A DNA stretch of 8,592 nucleotides, from positions 1 through 8,592 of the forward strand of contig JASHUC010000500.1 in the NCBI GenBank assembly GCA_030040235.1. The letters are read 5' to 3'. The stretch is from Gammaproteobacteria bacterium (GTDB lineage: Bacteria > Pseudomonadota > Gammaproteobacteria > Steroidobacterales > Steroidobacteraceae). Below, in pieces: positions 1 to 7,366 of this stretch. Every line of letters starts with the position of its first letter. Within the stretch, counting starts at the first letter, position 1. The notes below the pieces were generated by a model. The model did no database searches. It had not been told where the DNA came from and saw nothing but the letters and a program-made list of their open reading frames with translations. The position numbers and the translations under genes were made by a program.

Positions 1-2
1 TG

Positions 3-1877
3 CTTGCGGCGTTGTACATCGCGAACGCGATCGGTGGCTTCGTGGACCTGCCCGTTCCGGCGCTGCTGCGCTCGCATGCGAGACCGGTCCGCACCGTGCT
101 GCAGCCTGCGCCGCGATCCACTCAGCTCGCGCGCGCCGCCGCACAGAACTCCGCCGCGGAGGCCGCCACGAAGCGCGCGAGCGCGCAGCCGCAGAGCATT
201 GCTCCGCAGAGCGGCACACCGCAGTCCGCCGCTGCGCAGAGTGCCGAGTCGGAGAGCTCGAGCGCGCACAGCGAAGGGGCGCCATCGAGCGCGTCCGCAG
301 CCGGTGCGAGCGGAACGCAAATCCCCGCGCAGAGTGCACCCGAGCAGGATCTCACCGCACAGAACGCCGCGCCCGCGGGGGCGCAGAATCCGGCCGCCCA
401 CGGTGCGGCGGCTGCGCAGCCGTTCGGGTACGCCGAGGTGGTGAAGCTCGCGCGCGAGCGCGCCGCGCAGCCCTACCAGAACCGCTCGCCGAAGCTTCCG
501 GCGAATCTCGCGCACCTGAACTACGATCAGTATCAGGAAATCCGCTTCCGCCCGCGATATGCGCTCTGGCGCAGCCAGTCGCTCTTCGAGGTGCAGTTCT
601 TTCACCGCGGCTTCAACTTCGATCGGCGCGTGGAGATCTCGGAAGTGGTGAACGGCGCGGTGCACGAGATTCACTACAGCCCGAACTGGTTCGATTTCGG
701 CAAGCTCACGCAGCTCGCCCGGCATCTGCCGCTGCACCTCGGCTTCGCCGGGTTCCGGGTGCACTATCCGCTGCAGACGCCGGCCTACAAGGATGAGCTG
801 ATCGTGTTCCTCGGCGCCTCCTACTTTCGCGTGCTCGGCCGTAACGAGGTCTACGGCCAGTCCGCGCGCGGACTCGCGGTCAACACGGCCTCGACGAGCG
901 GGGAGGAGTTTCCCTGGTTCACGGACTTCTGGCTGGTGAAGCCCGCTCAGCCCGAGCAGCGCACGCTCACGATCTACGCGCTGCTCGACAGCCAGAGCCT
1001 CACGGGCGCTTACCAGTTCGACGTTCTGCCCGGCAACATCACCCAGGTCACCGTCACCTCCGAGCTGTTCCCGCGCCGGAAGGTCGCCAAGCTCGGAGTG
1101 GCGCCGCTCACCTCGATGTTCCTCTACGGCGGGGACCCCGCGGGCCACCGCTTCGACGACTACCGCCCCCAGGTGCACGACAGCGACGGCCTGCAGATGC
1201 AAACCGGAGGTGGAGAGTGGTTGTGGCGCCCGCTGCACAACCCGCGCGTCCTCGAGGTGAACCGCTTCATGGACGAGCATCCGCGCGGCTTCGGGCTCTC
1301 GCAGCGCGATCGGGACTTCAATCATTACCAGGACGGCGAGTCGCAGTTCGAGCGGCGGCCGAGCTACTGGATTCAACCGCTCGAGAACTGGGGCAAGGGC
1401 GGCGTCGAGCTCGTCGAGATCCCGACCGATGAGGAGATCCACGACAACGTCGACGCGTACTGGGTGCCTTCTCAGCCCATCGACAAGCCGTTGCGCTTCG
1501 ACTACGTGCTGTCCGCCTACACGAGCTCCTCGCTGTGGCCGCCCGGCGGCCGGGTCGTCGCGACGCGCTCGGGCGACTTCGCGCTGAACGGGAACCAGAC
1601 CGGCGACGATGCGCGCCGCTTCATGATCGATTTCGCCGGCGGCGATCTCGACGGGCTCGGGGGCTCGCAGCCCGTGCGGGCGAATGTCACGACGAACGGC
1701 GGCCGAGCCGACCAGATCACCGTGCAGCGCCTTCCGGAAACCGGCCTCTGGCGCGTGACCTTCCGGGTAGTGCCCACCGATCCCAAGCAACCCGTCGATA
1801 TGCGCTGCTACCTCACGCTCTACGGCGAGGCGCTGACCGAAACCTGGATCGACCAGATCACGATGTCTCAAGGATGA
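3..1877 (+). CDS. opgG: Periplasmic glucan biosynthesis protein OpgG (5'-partial)
   Basis: This is the periplasmic OpgG/MdoG protein of osmoregulated periplasmic glucan synthesis. The family acts on the beta-1,2-glucan made by OpgH; OpgG/OpgD relatives have been described as beta-1,2-glucanases (family knowledge). The reading frame is open to the left edge, so the true start is outside the window; 624 residues are visible. Visible residues 1-25 look like the end of a signal or membrane anchor. Residues about 34-140 are a low-complexity Ala/Gln/Ser/Pro-rich linker. The conserved MdoG domain runs from about 141 to the end. Hallmarks include YDQYQEIRF (174-182), a YFRVLGRNEVYGQSARGLA stretch, FGLSQRDRDF (430-439), then a RPSYW-type segment and VELVEIPTDEEIHDN. 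E. coli OpgG is about 511 aa, so this protein is clearly longer because of the linker. I chose OpgG over its paralogue OpgD because opgH follows directly. Confidence 0.95.
   Translation, partial: LAALYIANAIGGFVDLPVPALLRSHARPVRTVLQPAPRSTQLARAAAQNSAAEAATKRASAQPQSIAPQSGTPQSAAAQSAESESSSAHSEGAPSSASAAGASGTQIPAQSAPEQDLTAQNAAPAGAQNPAAHGAAAAQPFGYAEVVKLARERAAQPYQNRSPKLPANLAHLNYDQYQEIRFRPRYALWRSQSLFEVQFFHRGFNFDRRVEISEVVNGAVHEIHYSPNWFDFGKLTQLARHLPLHLGFAGFRVHYPLQTPAYKDELIVFLGASYFRVLGRNEVYGQSARGLAVNTASTSGEEFPWFTDFWLVKPAQPEQRTLTIYALLDSQSLTGAYQFDVLPGNITQVTVTSELFPRRKVAKLGVAPLTSMFLYGGDPAGHRFDDYRPQVHDSDGLQMQTGGGEWLWRPLHNPRVLEVNRFMDEHPRGFGLSQRDRDFNHYQDGESQFERRPSYWIQPLENWGKGGVELVEIPTDEEIHDNVDAYWVPSQPIDKPLRFDYVLSAYTSSSLWPPGGRVVATRSGDFALNGNQTGDDARRFMIDFAGGDLDGLGGSQPVRANVTTNGGRADQITVQRLPETGLWRVTFRVVPTDPKQPVDMRCYLTLYGEALTETWIDQITMSQG
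102..422 (+). repeat. Low-complexity Ala/Gln/Ser linker coding region in opgG
   Basis: The DNA is built of imperfect CGCAGAG-type units, for example the same 11-mer GCGCAGAGTGC at 234-244 and 327-337, plus related copies near 191 and 205. They encode repeated A-Q-S/N tripeptides in a disordered linker. The irregular spacing suggests slippage or unequal exchange in the past rather than a clean tandem array. Confidence 0.6.
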
Positions 1878-1882
1878 AGGGG
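1876..1882 (+). promoter_or_regulatory. Ribosome-binding site of opgH
   Basis: GAAGGGG overlaps the opgG stop codon and lies 9 bases before the ATG at 1892. It favours that start over the ATG at 1874, which has no Shine-Dalgarno sequence at a usable distance. The position suggests that opgH translation is coupled to termination on opgG. Confidence 0.5.
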
Positions 1883-1891
1883 ACGACTGTC

Positions 1892-3832
1892 ATGAACAGC
1901 TACTGCTCGAGGAATCGCACTGGACGCAGGATCGCGTTCTTTGGCTTGACCTTCCTCACGAGCGGTCTGGCGAGCTTCATGTTCGAGGATATTCTGAGCG
2001 CGAACGGACTCTCGCCGCTCGAGGGGCTCGCGATCGCGCTGTTCTTCGGGCTCACGACCTGGATCTCGGGGGCCTTCTGGACCGCAGTCGCCGGCTTCAT
2101 CGTGCGCCTCGCCGGCCGCGATTCGCGCGTCATCCACGCCGCTGAGGCCCAGGGCCTCGCGGTGCGCAGCCGCGTCGCGGTCGTCATGCCGGTCTACAAC
2201 GAGGAGCCCGCGCGCGTCATGGCCGGGGTGGATGCGGTGTGGACCTCGCTCGCAGCCGAATCCGAGCAGGGCTCGTTCGACCTCTTCATCCTGTCCGATA
2301 CGCGCAAGCCCGAGATCGCCGCCGCCGAGGAGGCGCTCTGGCGCCGGCTCATCGCACGGCGCAACGCCGCGGGGCGCGTGTTCTACCGCCGGCGCGAGGA
2401 GAACCTGGGACGCAAGGCCGGCAACATCGCCGATTTCGTGCGGCGCTGGGGCGGAGCCTACCAGCACATGATCGTGCTCGATGCCGACAGCATCATGACG
2501 GGGCACGCCCTCGTCACGCTCGCGCGATTGATGGACGCTCATCCGGAGATCGGCATCATTCAAACGGCGCCGCTCCCCGCCGGTTGCGACACGCTCTTCG
2601 CCCGCATCGTGCAGTTTGCGGCGCGCCTCAACGGCCCCATGCTCTCGAGCGGCCTCGCCTTCTGGCAGCTCGGTGAGGCCAACTACTGGGGTCACAACGC
2701 GATCCTGCGGCTCGCGCCGTTTGCCAAGTCCTGCGGCCTGCCGCGCCTGCCCGGTGCGGCCCCGCTCGGCGGGGAGATCCTGAGCCACGACTTCGTCGAG
2801 GCCGCATTCATGCGCCGCGCGGGCTACGAGGTGTGGCTGCTCCCGGACCTCGAGGGCAGCTTCGAGGAAGTGCCCTCCAACATCCTCGACTTCGCCGCAC
2901 GAGACCGCCGCTGGGCGCAGGGCAACCTGCAGCACTGGAACGTGATGCCGATGCGTGGCCTCAACTGGCTGAGCCGCCTGCACATGCTCACCGGCATTCT
3001 CTCGTACGCGACCTCGCCCATCTGGTTTGCGGTGCTCGTCATCTCGACGATTCTCACCTGCGAGGCGGCGCTCGCGACCCCGCATTACTTCCAGTCCGGG
3101 CTGTACTCGCTGTTTCCGAGCTGGCCGCAGTACCGCGACGGTGAGATCGACGTGCTGCTCACGGGCACGATCGTCGTGTTGCTGCTGCCGAAGGTGCTCG
3201 GCGCGATCCTCGCCCTTCTCAACGGCCGCCTGCGGCGCGGGTTCGGAGGCACGTTGCGGCTCTGCGTGAGCCTGTTGTTCGAGCAGATGTTCAGTGTGCT
3301 GCTCGCCCCGCCGATGATGCTATTCCACTCGACGTTCGTGATCTCGACGCTCGCCGGCAGGCCGGTCACCTGGAACGCGCAGGAGCGGGGCGATCGGGGC
3401 GTGCGGTTGCTCGAGGCCCTGTGGCGGCACAAGTGGCACATGCTCCTCGGCATCGTCTGGGGCGCGGTGATCGTGCTCGTTGCGCCCAAGTTCATCGGCT
3501 GGCTCGCCCCGGTGCTCGCGGGACTGCTGCTCTCGGCACCGCTCACCGCGATCTCGAGCCGCGCGAGCGTGGGGCGCTTCTTGCGCCGCTCGCGGCTGCT
3601 GCTCACGCCCGAGGAGCTCGTGGTGCCGCGCGAGATCACGCACGTGCAGGAGCTGTGCCGGGCCGGCGCAGCCGAGGCGAATGCCGCGAGCGTTGCGACG
3701 GACGAGCTCGAGCGGGTCCCCGCCGAAGCGCCGCTTGCGATGGAGGCCGCGCCCGCGGTGTACTCAACCATCCGTTCGACGCTCGCGAGCGCGCTGCGCT
3801 TGCCGTCACGGCGAGCAGCCGGGGCACGCTGA
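1892..3832 (+). CDS. opgH: Glucans biosynthesis glucosyltransferase OpgH
   Basis: OpgH is the inner-membrane family 2 glycosyltransferase that polymerises UDP-glucose into the linear beta-1,2-glucan backbone and is thought to pass it to the periplasm. From this start it has 646 aa. Membrane segments are predicted near 14-31 and 45-72. The cytoplasmic GT2 domain follows: VVMPVYNEE (97-105), LSDTR (134-138), the DAD metal-site motif D197-A-D199, SHDF with catalytic-type D300, and the RxxRW motif R337-R340-W341. Further membrane segments lie near 366-394, 421-443, 455-490 and 516-550. The C-terminal tail is Ala/Glu-rich. The start at 1892 has a GAAGGGG ribosome-binding site 9 bases upstream. An alternative in-frame ATG at 1874 overlaps the opgG stop (ATGA) and would add 6 residues. 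E. coli OpgH is about 847 aa; most of the difference is a missing cytoplasmic N-terminus and a shorter C-terminus. Confidence 0.94.
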   Translation: MNSYCSRNRTGRRIAFFGLTFLTSGLASFMFEDILSANGLSPLEGLAIALFFGLTTWISGAFWTAVAGFIVRLAGRDSRVIHAAEAQGLAVRSRVAVVMPVYNEEPARVMAGVDAVWTSLAAESEQGSFDLFILSDTRKPEIAAAEEALWRRLIARRNAAGRVFYRRREENLGRKAGNIADFVRRWGGAYQHMIVLDADSIMTGHALVTLARLMDAHPEIGIIQTAPLPAGCDTLFARIVQFAARLNGPMLSSGLAFWQLGEANYWGHNAILRLAPFAKSCGLPRLPGAAPLGGEILSHDFVEAAFMRRAGYEVWLLPDLEGSFEEVPSNILDFAARDRRWAQGNLQHWNVMPMRGLNWLSRLHMLTGILSYATSPIWFAVLVISTILTCEAALATPHYFQSGLYSLFPSWPQYRDGEIDVLLTGTIVVLLLPKVLGAILALLNGRLRRGFGGTLRLCVSLLFEQMFSVLLAPPMMLFHSTFVISTLAGRPVTWNAQERGDRGVRLLEALWRHKWHMLLGIVWGAVIVLVAPKFIGWLAPVLAGLLLSAPLTAISSRASVGRFLRRSRLLLTPEELVVPREITHVQELCRAGAAEANAASVATDELERVPAEAPLAMEAAPAVYSTIRSTLASALRLPSRRAAGAR

Positions 3833-3843
3833 GCGGGGCTCAG
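3829..3843. terminator. Perfect hairpin spanning the convergent stop codons
   Basis: CTGAGC (3829-3834), a GGG loop and GCTCAG (3838-3843) form a perfect 6-bp stem. The TGA stop of opgH (3830-3832) and the TGA stop of the opposing NTF2-like gene (3840-3842 on the other strand) sit in the two arms. It may serve as a bidirectional terminator or 3'-end-protecting hairpin. No T-tract follows on either strand, so it is not a canonical intrinsic terminator. Confidence 0.35.
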
Positions 3844-4307
3844 GCCGCGAGCGCCAGACCCGCTTGGCGCAGCACGGCGGCGTGATCCCAGTAGATGCGC
3901 TCACATGCGAGCTTGTCGCCGCGGAACTGCACGACCACCACGACATCCAGGACGATTCGCTTCGCCGTCGGTCGCACGGCCGGCAAGAGCCACGGCATCG
4001 GCCTGCTGTGCGTGAACGTGAGGCGCATTTCATCTACGAGTTGTCCGTCCCCGACAACACGGTTGAGCGGCATCACCCGCAGGTCCTCGGGCCAGGAGGG
4101 GATAAAATCATCCCGATAGAAAGCCCGCAAGGCCTCCTTCCCGCGACCTCCGGTGTTCACCGGCATATGGTTGACGTACGCATCCTCAACCATGGTGGCC
4201 AGGGTCGCCTCGACATCCTTGCTTTCGAACTCCCCTTTGAGGTGCTCCGCCCATAGCTGCTCGAGCTGCTGGGGGGTGAGAGTCGTTGTCTGCGCGTCGG
4301 GTGTCAT
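3840..4307 (-). CDS. NTF2-like / SnoaL-like small protein
   Basis: This 155-aa protein has the NTF2-like (SnoaL-like) cone fold signature and no signal peptide, so it is probably cytoplasmic. It resembles the group often labelled nuclear transport factor 2 family or carboxymethylenebutenolidase-like. Recognisable positions are the N-terminal helix with WAEHLKGEFESKDVEATLATM (about 19-39), H47, GGRGKEAL (53-60), FY (63-64), VDE (91-93), FTH (98-100), WLLPAVRPT (106-114) and the C-terminal ERIYWD (136-141). The fold forms a pocket used by different members as isomerase, cyclase, hydrolase or simple binder; the substrate here cannot be told. The start ATG overlaps the stop of the upstream M28 peptidase (ATGA), preceded by a strong AGGAGG. 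A longer reading frame continues upstream of this ATG, but it is antiparallel-style shadow sequence inside the peptidase gene and is not part of the protein. Confidence 0.87.
   Translation of the reverse strand: MTPDAQTTTLTPQQLEQLWAEHLKGEFESKDVEATLATMVEDAYVNHMPVNTGGRGKEALRAFYRDDFIPSWPEDLRVMPLNRVVGDGQLVDEMRLTFTHSRPMPWLLPAVRPTAKRIVLDVVVVVQFRGDKLACERIYWDHAAVLRQAGLALAA
3851..3870. repeat. Inverted repeat just beyond the end of opgH
   Basis: GCGCCA (3851-3856) and TGGCGC (3865-3870) are perfect 6-bp arms around an 8-base loop. It lies inside the last codons of the NTF2-like gene and directly 3' of opgH. It could add to the hairpin at 3829-3843 in ending the opgH transcript, but no T-run follows and such repeats arise by chance in GC-rich coding DNA. 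Confidence 0.25.
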
Positions 4308-6004
4308 TTCTCCTCCTGCTCGCGTGCGGCACGAAATTCCGCATCCGCGTTCCACTGCGGCCAGCTCGATGAGTCGGCGAGGGAGTATCCGGTGCGGAAC
4401 AAAAGCTCGATCTCCTGCGCGGGACCTGAGAGATCCCAGCGCGGATCGATCGTGTCGGTCACCTGGTGGTAGCGATGCGCGATGTAGTCCTCGACCCTGC
4501 GCTCGGCATAGCCGGGAGGCTTGCCGATCACATCGAGTCCGTCGCCGAGAAAGACGACCGGGACGCCCGCGCGAGCGAACTCGAGCTGATCCGCCCGGTA
4601 CACGTCCCCCCGCTCGGGATGCTGGTCCGGCTCGACGTTCATTCCCATGAGTCCCGCCTGCTGCTCGACAGTCAGGTCGATCGTCGACTTGCCGGCACTG
4701 ACGAGCTCGATGTCTTTCGACCTTCCCCACGCATTCATGACGTCCATGTTGATGTCGGCCACCGTGTTGCGCAGCGGATGAAGGGGATGCGTCGCGTAGT
4801 AGAGCGCTCCGAGGAGGCCACGCTCCTCGCCCGTCGTGGCGAGAAAGAGCACGGAGCGCCGCGGCGGATGCGGCAACGCCTTGAATGCTCGAGCGAGCTC
4901 GAGCAGCGCTGCAACGCCCGATCCGTTGTCGAGCGCCCCGTGAAAGATCTGATCGTGCTTGCTGCCCGGGAGCTTGCGGTTCCAGCCGAAGTGGTCCCAG
5001 TGAGCGCTGTAGATCACGTACTGGTTCTTCAACTGCGGATCTGCGCCGACGAGCGTGCCGACCACGTTGTGCGACTCGATGTCGCGCCAGCGGTCGTCGA
5101 TGCTGAAGTGGATGCGCGCGGGCATCAGCACCGGGCGGAAGCTGCGCGAGACGGCCGCCTTCTTCATGGCTTCGAAGTCGAGGCCGGCATCGGCGAAGAG
5201 CTCCTGCGCTTTCTCCAGGGTGATCCACGAGGCGACCGTGGGATAGCTCGTGCTCGGTTTGGAGCTCGTGAGCGCGAAATTCTCGCCGCCCCAGCTGTTG
5301 ACGACCACCGAATACGGATACGCCGCGGGCCCGGTCTCGTGCACGATGATCGCCGCCGCCGCGCCCAGCTTCGCGGCGATCTCGTATTTGTACGTCCAGC
5401 GGCCGTAATAGGTCATCGCCTTGCCGCCGAACATGTTTGGATCGAGTTTCGTCGGGTCCTTCGGATCGGGCACCGGAGGATCGTTGATGAGCATCACCAG
5501 GGTCTTGCCGTGAACGTCGAGTCCCTTGTAATCGTCCCAGTGGTATTCCGGCGCGATGACGCCGTAGCCGACGAAGACGAGCTGAGAGTCCTCGATGTCG
5601 AAGTGCCGCTTGCGAACCGCGGAGAACGCGACGAAGTCCCGCGGCGCGCGCAGCTCCAGGGTCTTTCCGCCGATGCTGATGCTCGCCTGTGGACGGGTGA
5701 TGGTGCCGGTCATCGGGACCGTCTGCAGGTAGCCGCCATGCGGATTGCCCGGGGCGAGGCCAATCGATCTGAACCGCCGCTCGATGTAGCCGATCGAGAG
5801 CGCCTCCCCGCGCGTGCCCGGCGAGCGCCCCTCGAACTCATCCGAGGACAGCACCCGGATGTCCTCGAGGAAACGGTGCGTGTCGATCGCGGCGATGCCG
5901 GGGGCCGGGCCGGCATCCGGGTGCCCGCCGGCCAGAGCGAGCGGGACTTGCGATGCAATGGCCGCAGCGAGCACGAAGGGGCAAAGGTGTGGAGCTGAAC
6001 GCAT
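4304..6004 (-). CDS. Exported M28-family zinc peptidase with PA-like insert
   Basis: This 566-aa protein is a metallopeptidase of family M28, whose members are mostly aminopeptidases using two zinc ions. A signal peptide is visible (hydrophobic 8-25, likely cut after ALA, A25|G26), so it should act in the periplasm or outside the cell. The N-terminal SSDEFEGRSPGTRGE motif (53-67) is typical. A PA-like region occupies about 140-270. The zinc-binding set looks complete: H335 in SAHWDHFG, D359 in GALDNGSG, the E393-E394 pair in TTGEERG, D421 in NMDVMN, and H513 in RYHQVTD. Length matches PA-containing M28 members. The ATG follows the stop of the dehydrogenase-like gene by 9 bases; a GGAG lies 12 bases upstream, a rather weak site that suggests coupling. 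The peptide substrate cannot be predicted. The gene downstream overlaps its stop codon by 4 bases. Confidence 0.94.
   Translation of the reverse strand: MRSAPHLCPFVLAAAIASQVPLALAGGHPDAGPAPGIAAIDTHRFLEDIRVLSSDEFEGRSPGTRGEALSIGYIERRFRSIGLAPGNPHGGYLQTVPMTGTITRPQASISIGGKTLELRAPRDFVAFSAVRKRHFDIEDSQLVFVGYGVIAPEYHWDDYKGLDVHGKTLVMLINDPPVPDPKDPTKLDPNMFGGKAMTYYGRWTYKYEIAAKLGAAAAIIVHETGPAAYPYSVVVNSWGGENFALTSSKPSTSYPTVASWITLEKAQELFADAGLDFEAMKKAAVSRSFRPVLMPARIHFSIDDRWRDIESHNVVGTLVGADPQLKNQYVIYSAHWDHFGWNRKLPGSKHDQIFHGALDNGSGVAALLELARAFKALPHPPRRSVLFLATTGEERGLLGALYYATHPLHPLRNTVADINMDVMNAWGRSKDIELVSAGKSTIDLTVEQQAGLMGMNVEPDQHPERGDVYRADQLEFARAGVPVVFLGDGLDVIGKPPGYAERRVEDYIAHRYHQVTDTIDPRWDLSGPAQEIELLFRTGYSLADSSSWPQWNADAEFRAAREQEEK
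4312..4317 (-). promoter_or_regulatory. Strong ribosome-binding site of the NTF2-like gene
   Basis: AGGAGG on the minus strand lies 4 bases before the ATG at 4307, inside the last codons of the M28 peptidase gene. It fixes the start of the NTF2-like protein. With the ATGA overlap it indicates efficient coupled translation. Confidence 0.75.
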
Positions 6005-6013
6005 GGTCGGTGC

Positions 6014-7267
6014 TCACTCCGCCGGCTCGATCCTGAGCAGCGCGCCGTGGTCCTCGTCCGTCACGACGTACAGCAACCCGTCGTGCCCCTGGCGGACATC
6101 ACGCATGCGCAGGTGCAGCTGCGTGAAGAGCATCTCGCGGCGCAGGTCGCCCATGCTCGCGCTCAGCACCACGCGCTCGAGGCCGCCGGTGCCCGGAATC
6201 TCGCCCCAGCGGGCGCTGGTCACGAACAGGTCGTTCTTCCACGCCGGGAAGCGATCGCCCGTGTAGAGGAGGAGATTGCCCGGAGCGAGCGACGGCACCC
6301 ACACGATGAGCGGCGGCTCGATGCCCGGCATGATCGGCACGTTTGAAATGACCGACCCGTCATAGTTGCGGCCAAAGCTGACTCTCGGCCAGCCGTAGTT
6401 GCGGCCGGGAAGAATGACGTTGACCTTGTCGCCTCCGTTCGGGCCCTCCTCGGTGTCGAGCACCTCTCCGTTCAGTGGATCCACCGTCAGGCCGAGCTGA
6501 TCGCGATGTCCGTAGGAGAAGACCTCGGGCCGCGCGCCGGCGCGCCCGACGAAGGGATTGCCGGGCGGGACGGTGCCGTCATCGCGCAGGCGCAGCACCT
6601 TGCCGTAGACGCTGTCGAGATGCTGCGCGCTGTCGTCGAAGGGCGCGCCGGTTGTCATGTAGAGCATCCCGTTTCGATCGAATGCGACACGCGACCCGCC
6701 GCCGTACCCGGATTCCCCGGCGGAGAACAGCGTCCTCAAGTGCGTGAGCGCATGCCCTGCGAGAGTCCCGCGCATCAGCGTCACGATGCCCTGCCGGGAT
6801 GCCGGCCGTCCTGCGGCCGGCGGTGACAGCTTGCCGGGCTCGTTGAACGTGAAGTAGACGAGATGGTTGTGAGCGAAGTCGGGGTGCAACTCGACATCCT
6901 GCAACCCACCGCCCCGAAAGGCGGGAGCCACCGGCGGAATACCCGCAATGGGCCGCGGGTCGAGAACCGCGGGCTTACCGTCCGCTCCCGTCACGTCGTG
7001 TACGAGGCGCAGCGCCTGGCCGCGCTCGGACACCAGTGCATCACCATCCGGCAGCAACGCGAGGGCGAAGGGATGCTTGAGGCCCGTCGCGACCACGACC
7101 ACTCGAACCTCGTGCTGCTCGGCGGTATCGAAGGTATAGGAGCTCTGAGTCAGTGCGTCGGGCGCGAAGCCCATTTTGGGTTGCTGAGCGCGGGTCGCGC
7201 TCGGCCACGACACGATCGCAGCCGCGGCGAGAATCATCGACGCCGATAGGGTCCCCGGCGCACGCAT
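6014..7267 (-). CDS. Exported PQQ-dependent sugar dehydrogenase-like beta-propeller (COG2133)
   Basis: This 417-aa protein matches the soluble glucose/sorbosone dehydrogenase family, six-bladed propellers that oxidise sugars with PQQ in the periplasm. A signal peptide is clear (hydrophobic 9-20, likely cut A27|Q28). Family landmarks are GLKHPFALALLPDGDALVSE (62-81), GGLQDVELHPDF (120-131), GGGSRVAFDRNGMLYMTTG (189-207), YGKVLRLRDDGTVPPGNPF (221-239), SYGHRDQLGL (251-260), EEGPNGGDKVN (273-283), GRNYGWP (288-294) and RQGHDGLLYVVTDE (392-405). Two positions that contact or act with PQQ in the Acinetobacter enzyme seem changed (catalytic His to Gly near 189, Asn to Asp at 256), so PQQ-dependent activity is not assured. 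No PQQ synthesis gene is in the window. It is the first gene of a three-gene minus-strand unit, with a GGAGG 6 bases before its ATG. Confidence 0.9.
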   Translation of the reverse strand: MRAPGTLSASMILAAAAIVSWPSATRAQQPKMGFAPDALTQSSYTFDTAEQHEVRVVVVATGLKHPFALALLPDGDALVSERGQALRLVHDVTGADGKPAVLDPRPIAGIPPVAPAFRGGGLQDVELHPDFAHNHLVYFTFNEPGKLSPPAAGRPASRQGIVTLMRGTLAGHALTHLRTLFSAGESGYGGGSRVAFDRNGMLYMTTGAPFDDSAQHLDSVYGKVLRLRDDGTVPPGNPFVGRAGARPEVFSYGHRDQLGLTVDPLNGEVLDTEEGPNGGDKVNVILPGRNYGWPRVSFGRNYDGSVISNVPIMPGIEPPLIVWVPSLAPGNLLLYTGDRFPAWKNDLFVTSARWGEIPGTGGLERVVLSASMGDLRREMLFTQLHLRMRDVRQGHDGLLYVVTDEDHGALLRIEPAE

Positions 7268-7273
7268 GGCCTT

Positions 7274-7278
7274 CCTCC
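7274..7278 (-). promoter_or_regulatory. Ribosome-binding site of the dehydrogenase-like gene
   Basis: GGAGG on the minus strand, 6 bases before the ATG at 7267. It supports this start and the beginning of the three-gene unit here. Confidence 0.7.
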
Positions 7279-7366
7279 GGTTGTTGGTGTTCTTGCGGGC
7301 ATCTTAGCTCACTCTGCGCCGGGAGCGGGCCGCGCTGGTCGGAGGCCGCTTCCCCGAGCTTCCGTT

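Noticed and set aside
102..422. CRISPR-like or minisatellite array in the repeated CGCAGAG units of opgG
   Set aside because: Units are short, imperfect and irregularly spaced, and they stay in frame as codons for an Ala/Gln/Ser linker.
1868..3085. Long minus-strand open frame (405 codons) opposite opgH
   Set aside because: Its translation is rich in Arg, Glu, Gly and His without recognisable domains, and it lies opposite a conserved GT2 gene; this is typical third-position GC shadow.
3480..4256. Plus-strand open frame running from inside opgH into the NTF2-like gene
   Set aside because: It is Arg/Ser-rich, covers two well-supported genes in other frames and has no recognisable domain.
4308..5228. 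Upstream in-frame extension of the NTF2-like gene to a 462-residue protein
   Set aside because: The extra part is Arg-rich out-of-frame translation of the peptidase gene, while an ATG with a strong AGGAGG sits exactly at the start of the NTF2-like domain.
4466..5998. Plus-strand open frame of 510 codons opposite the M28 peptidase gene
   Set aside because: It mirrors a peptidase with all zinc ligands in place; the product is Arg/Val/Asp-rich and has no family features or ribosome-binding site.
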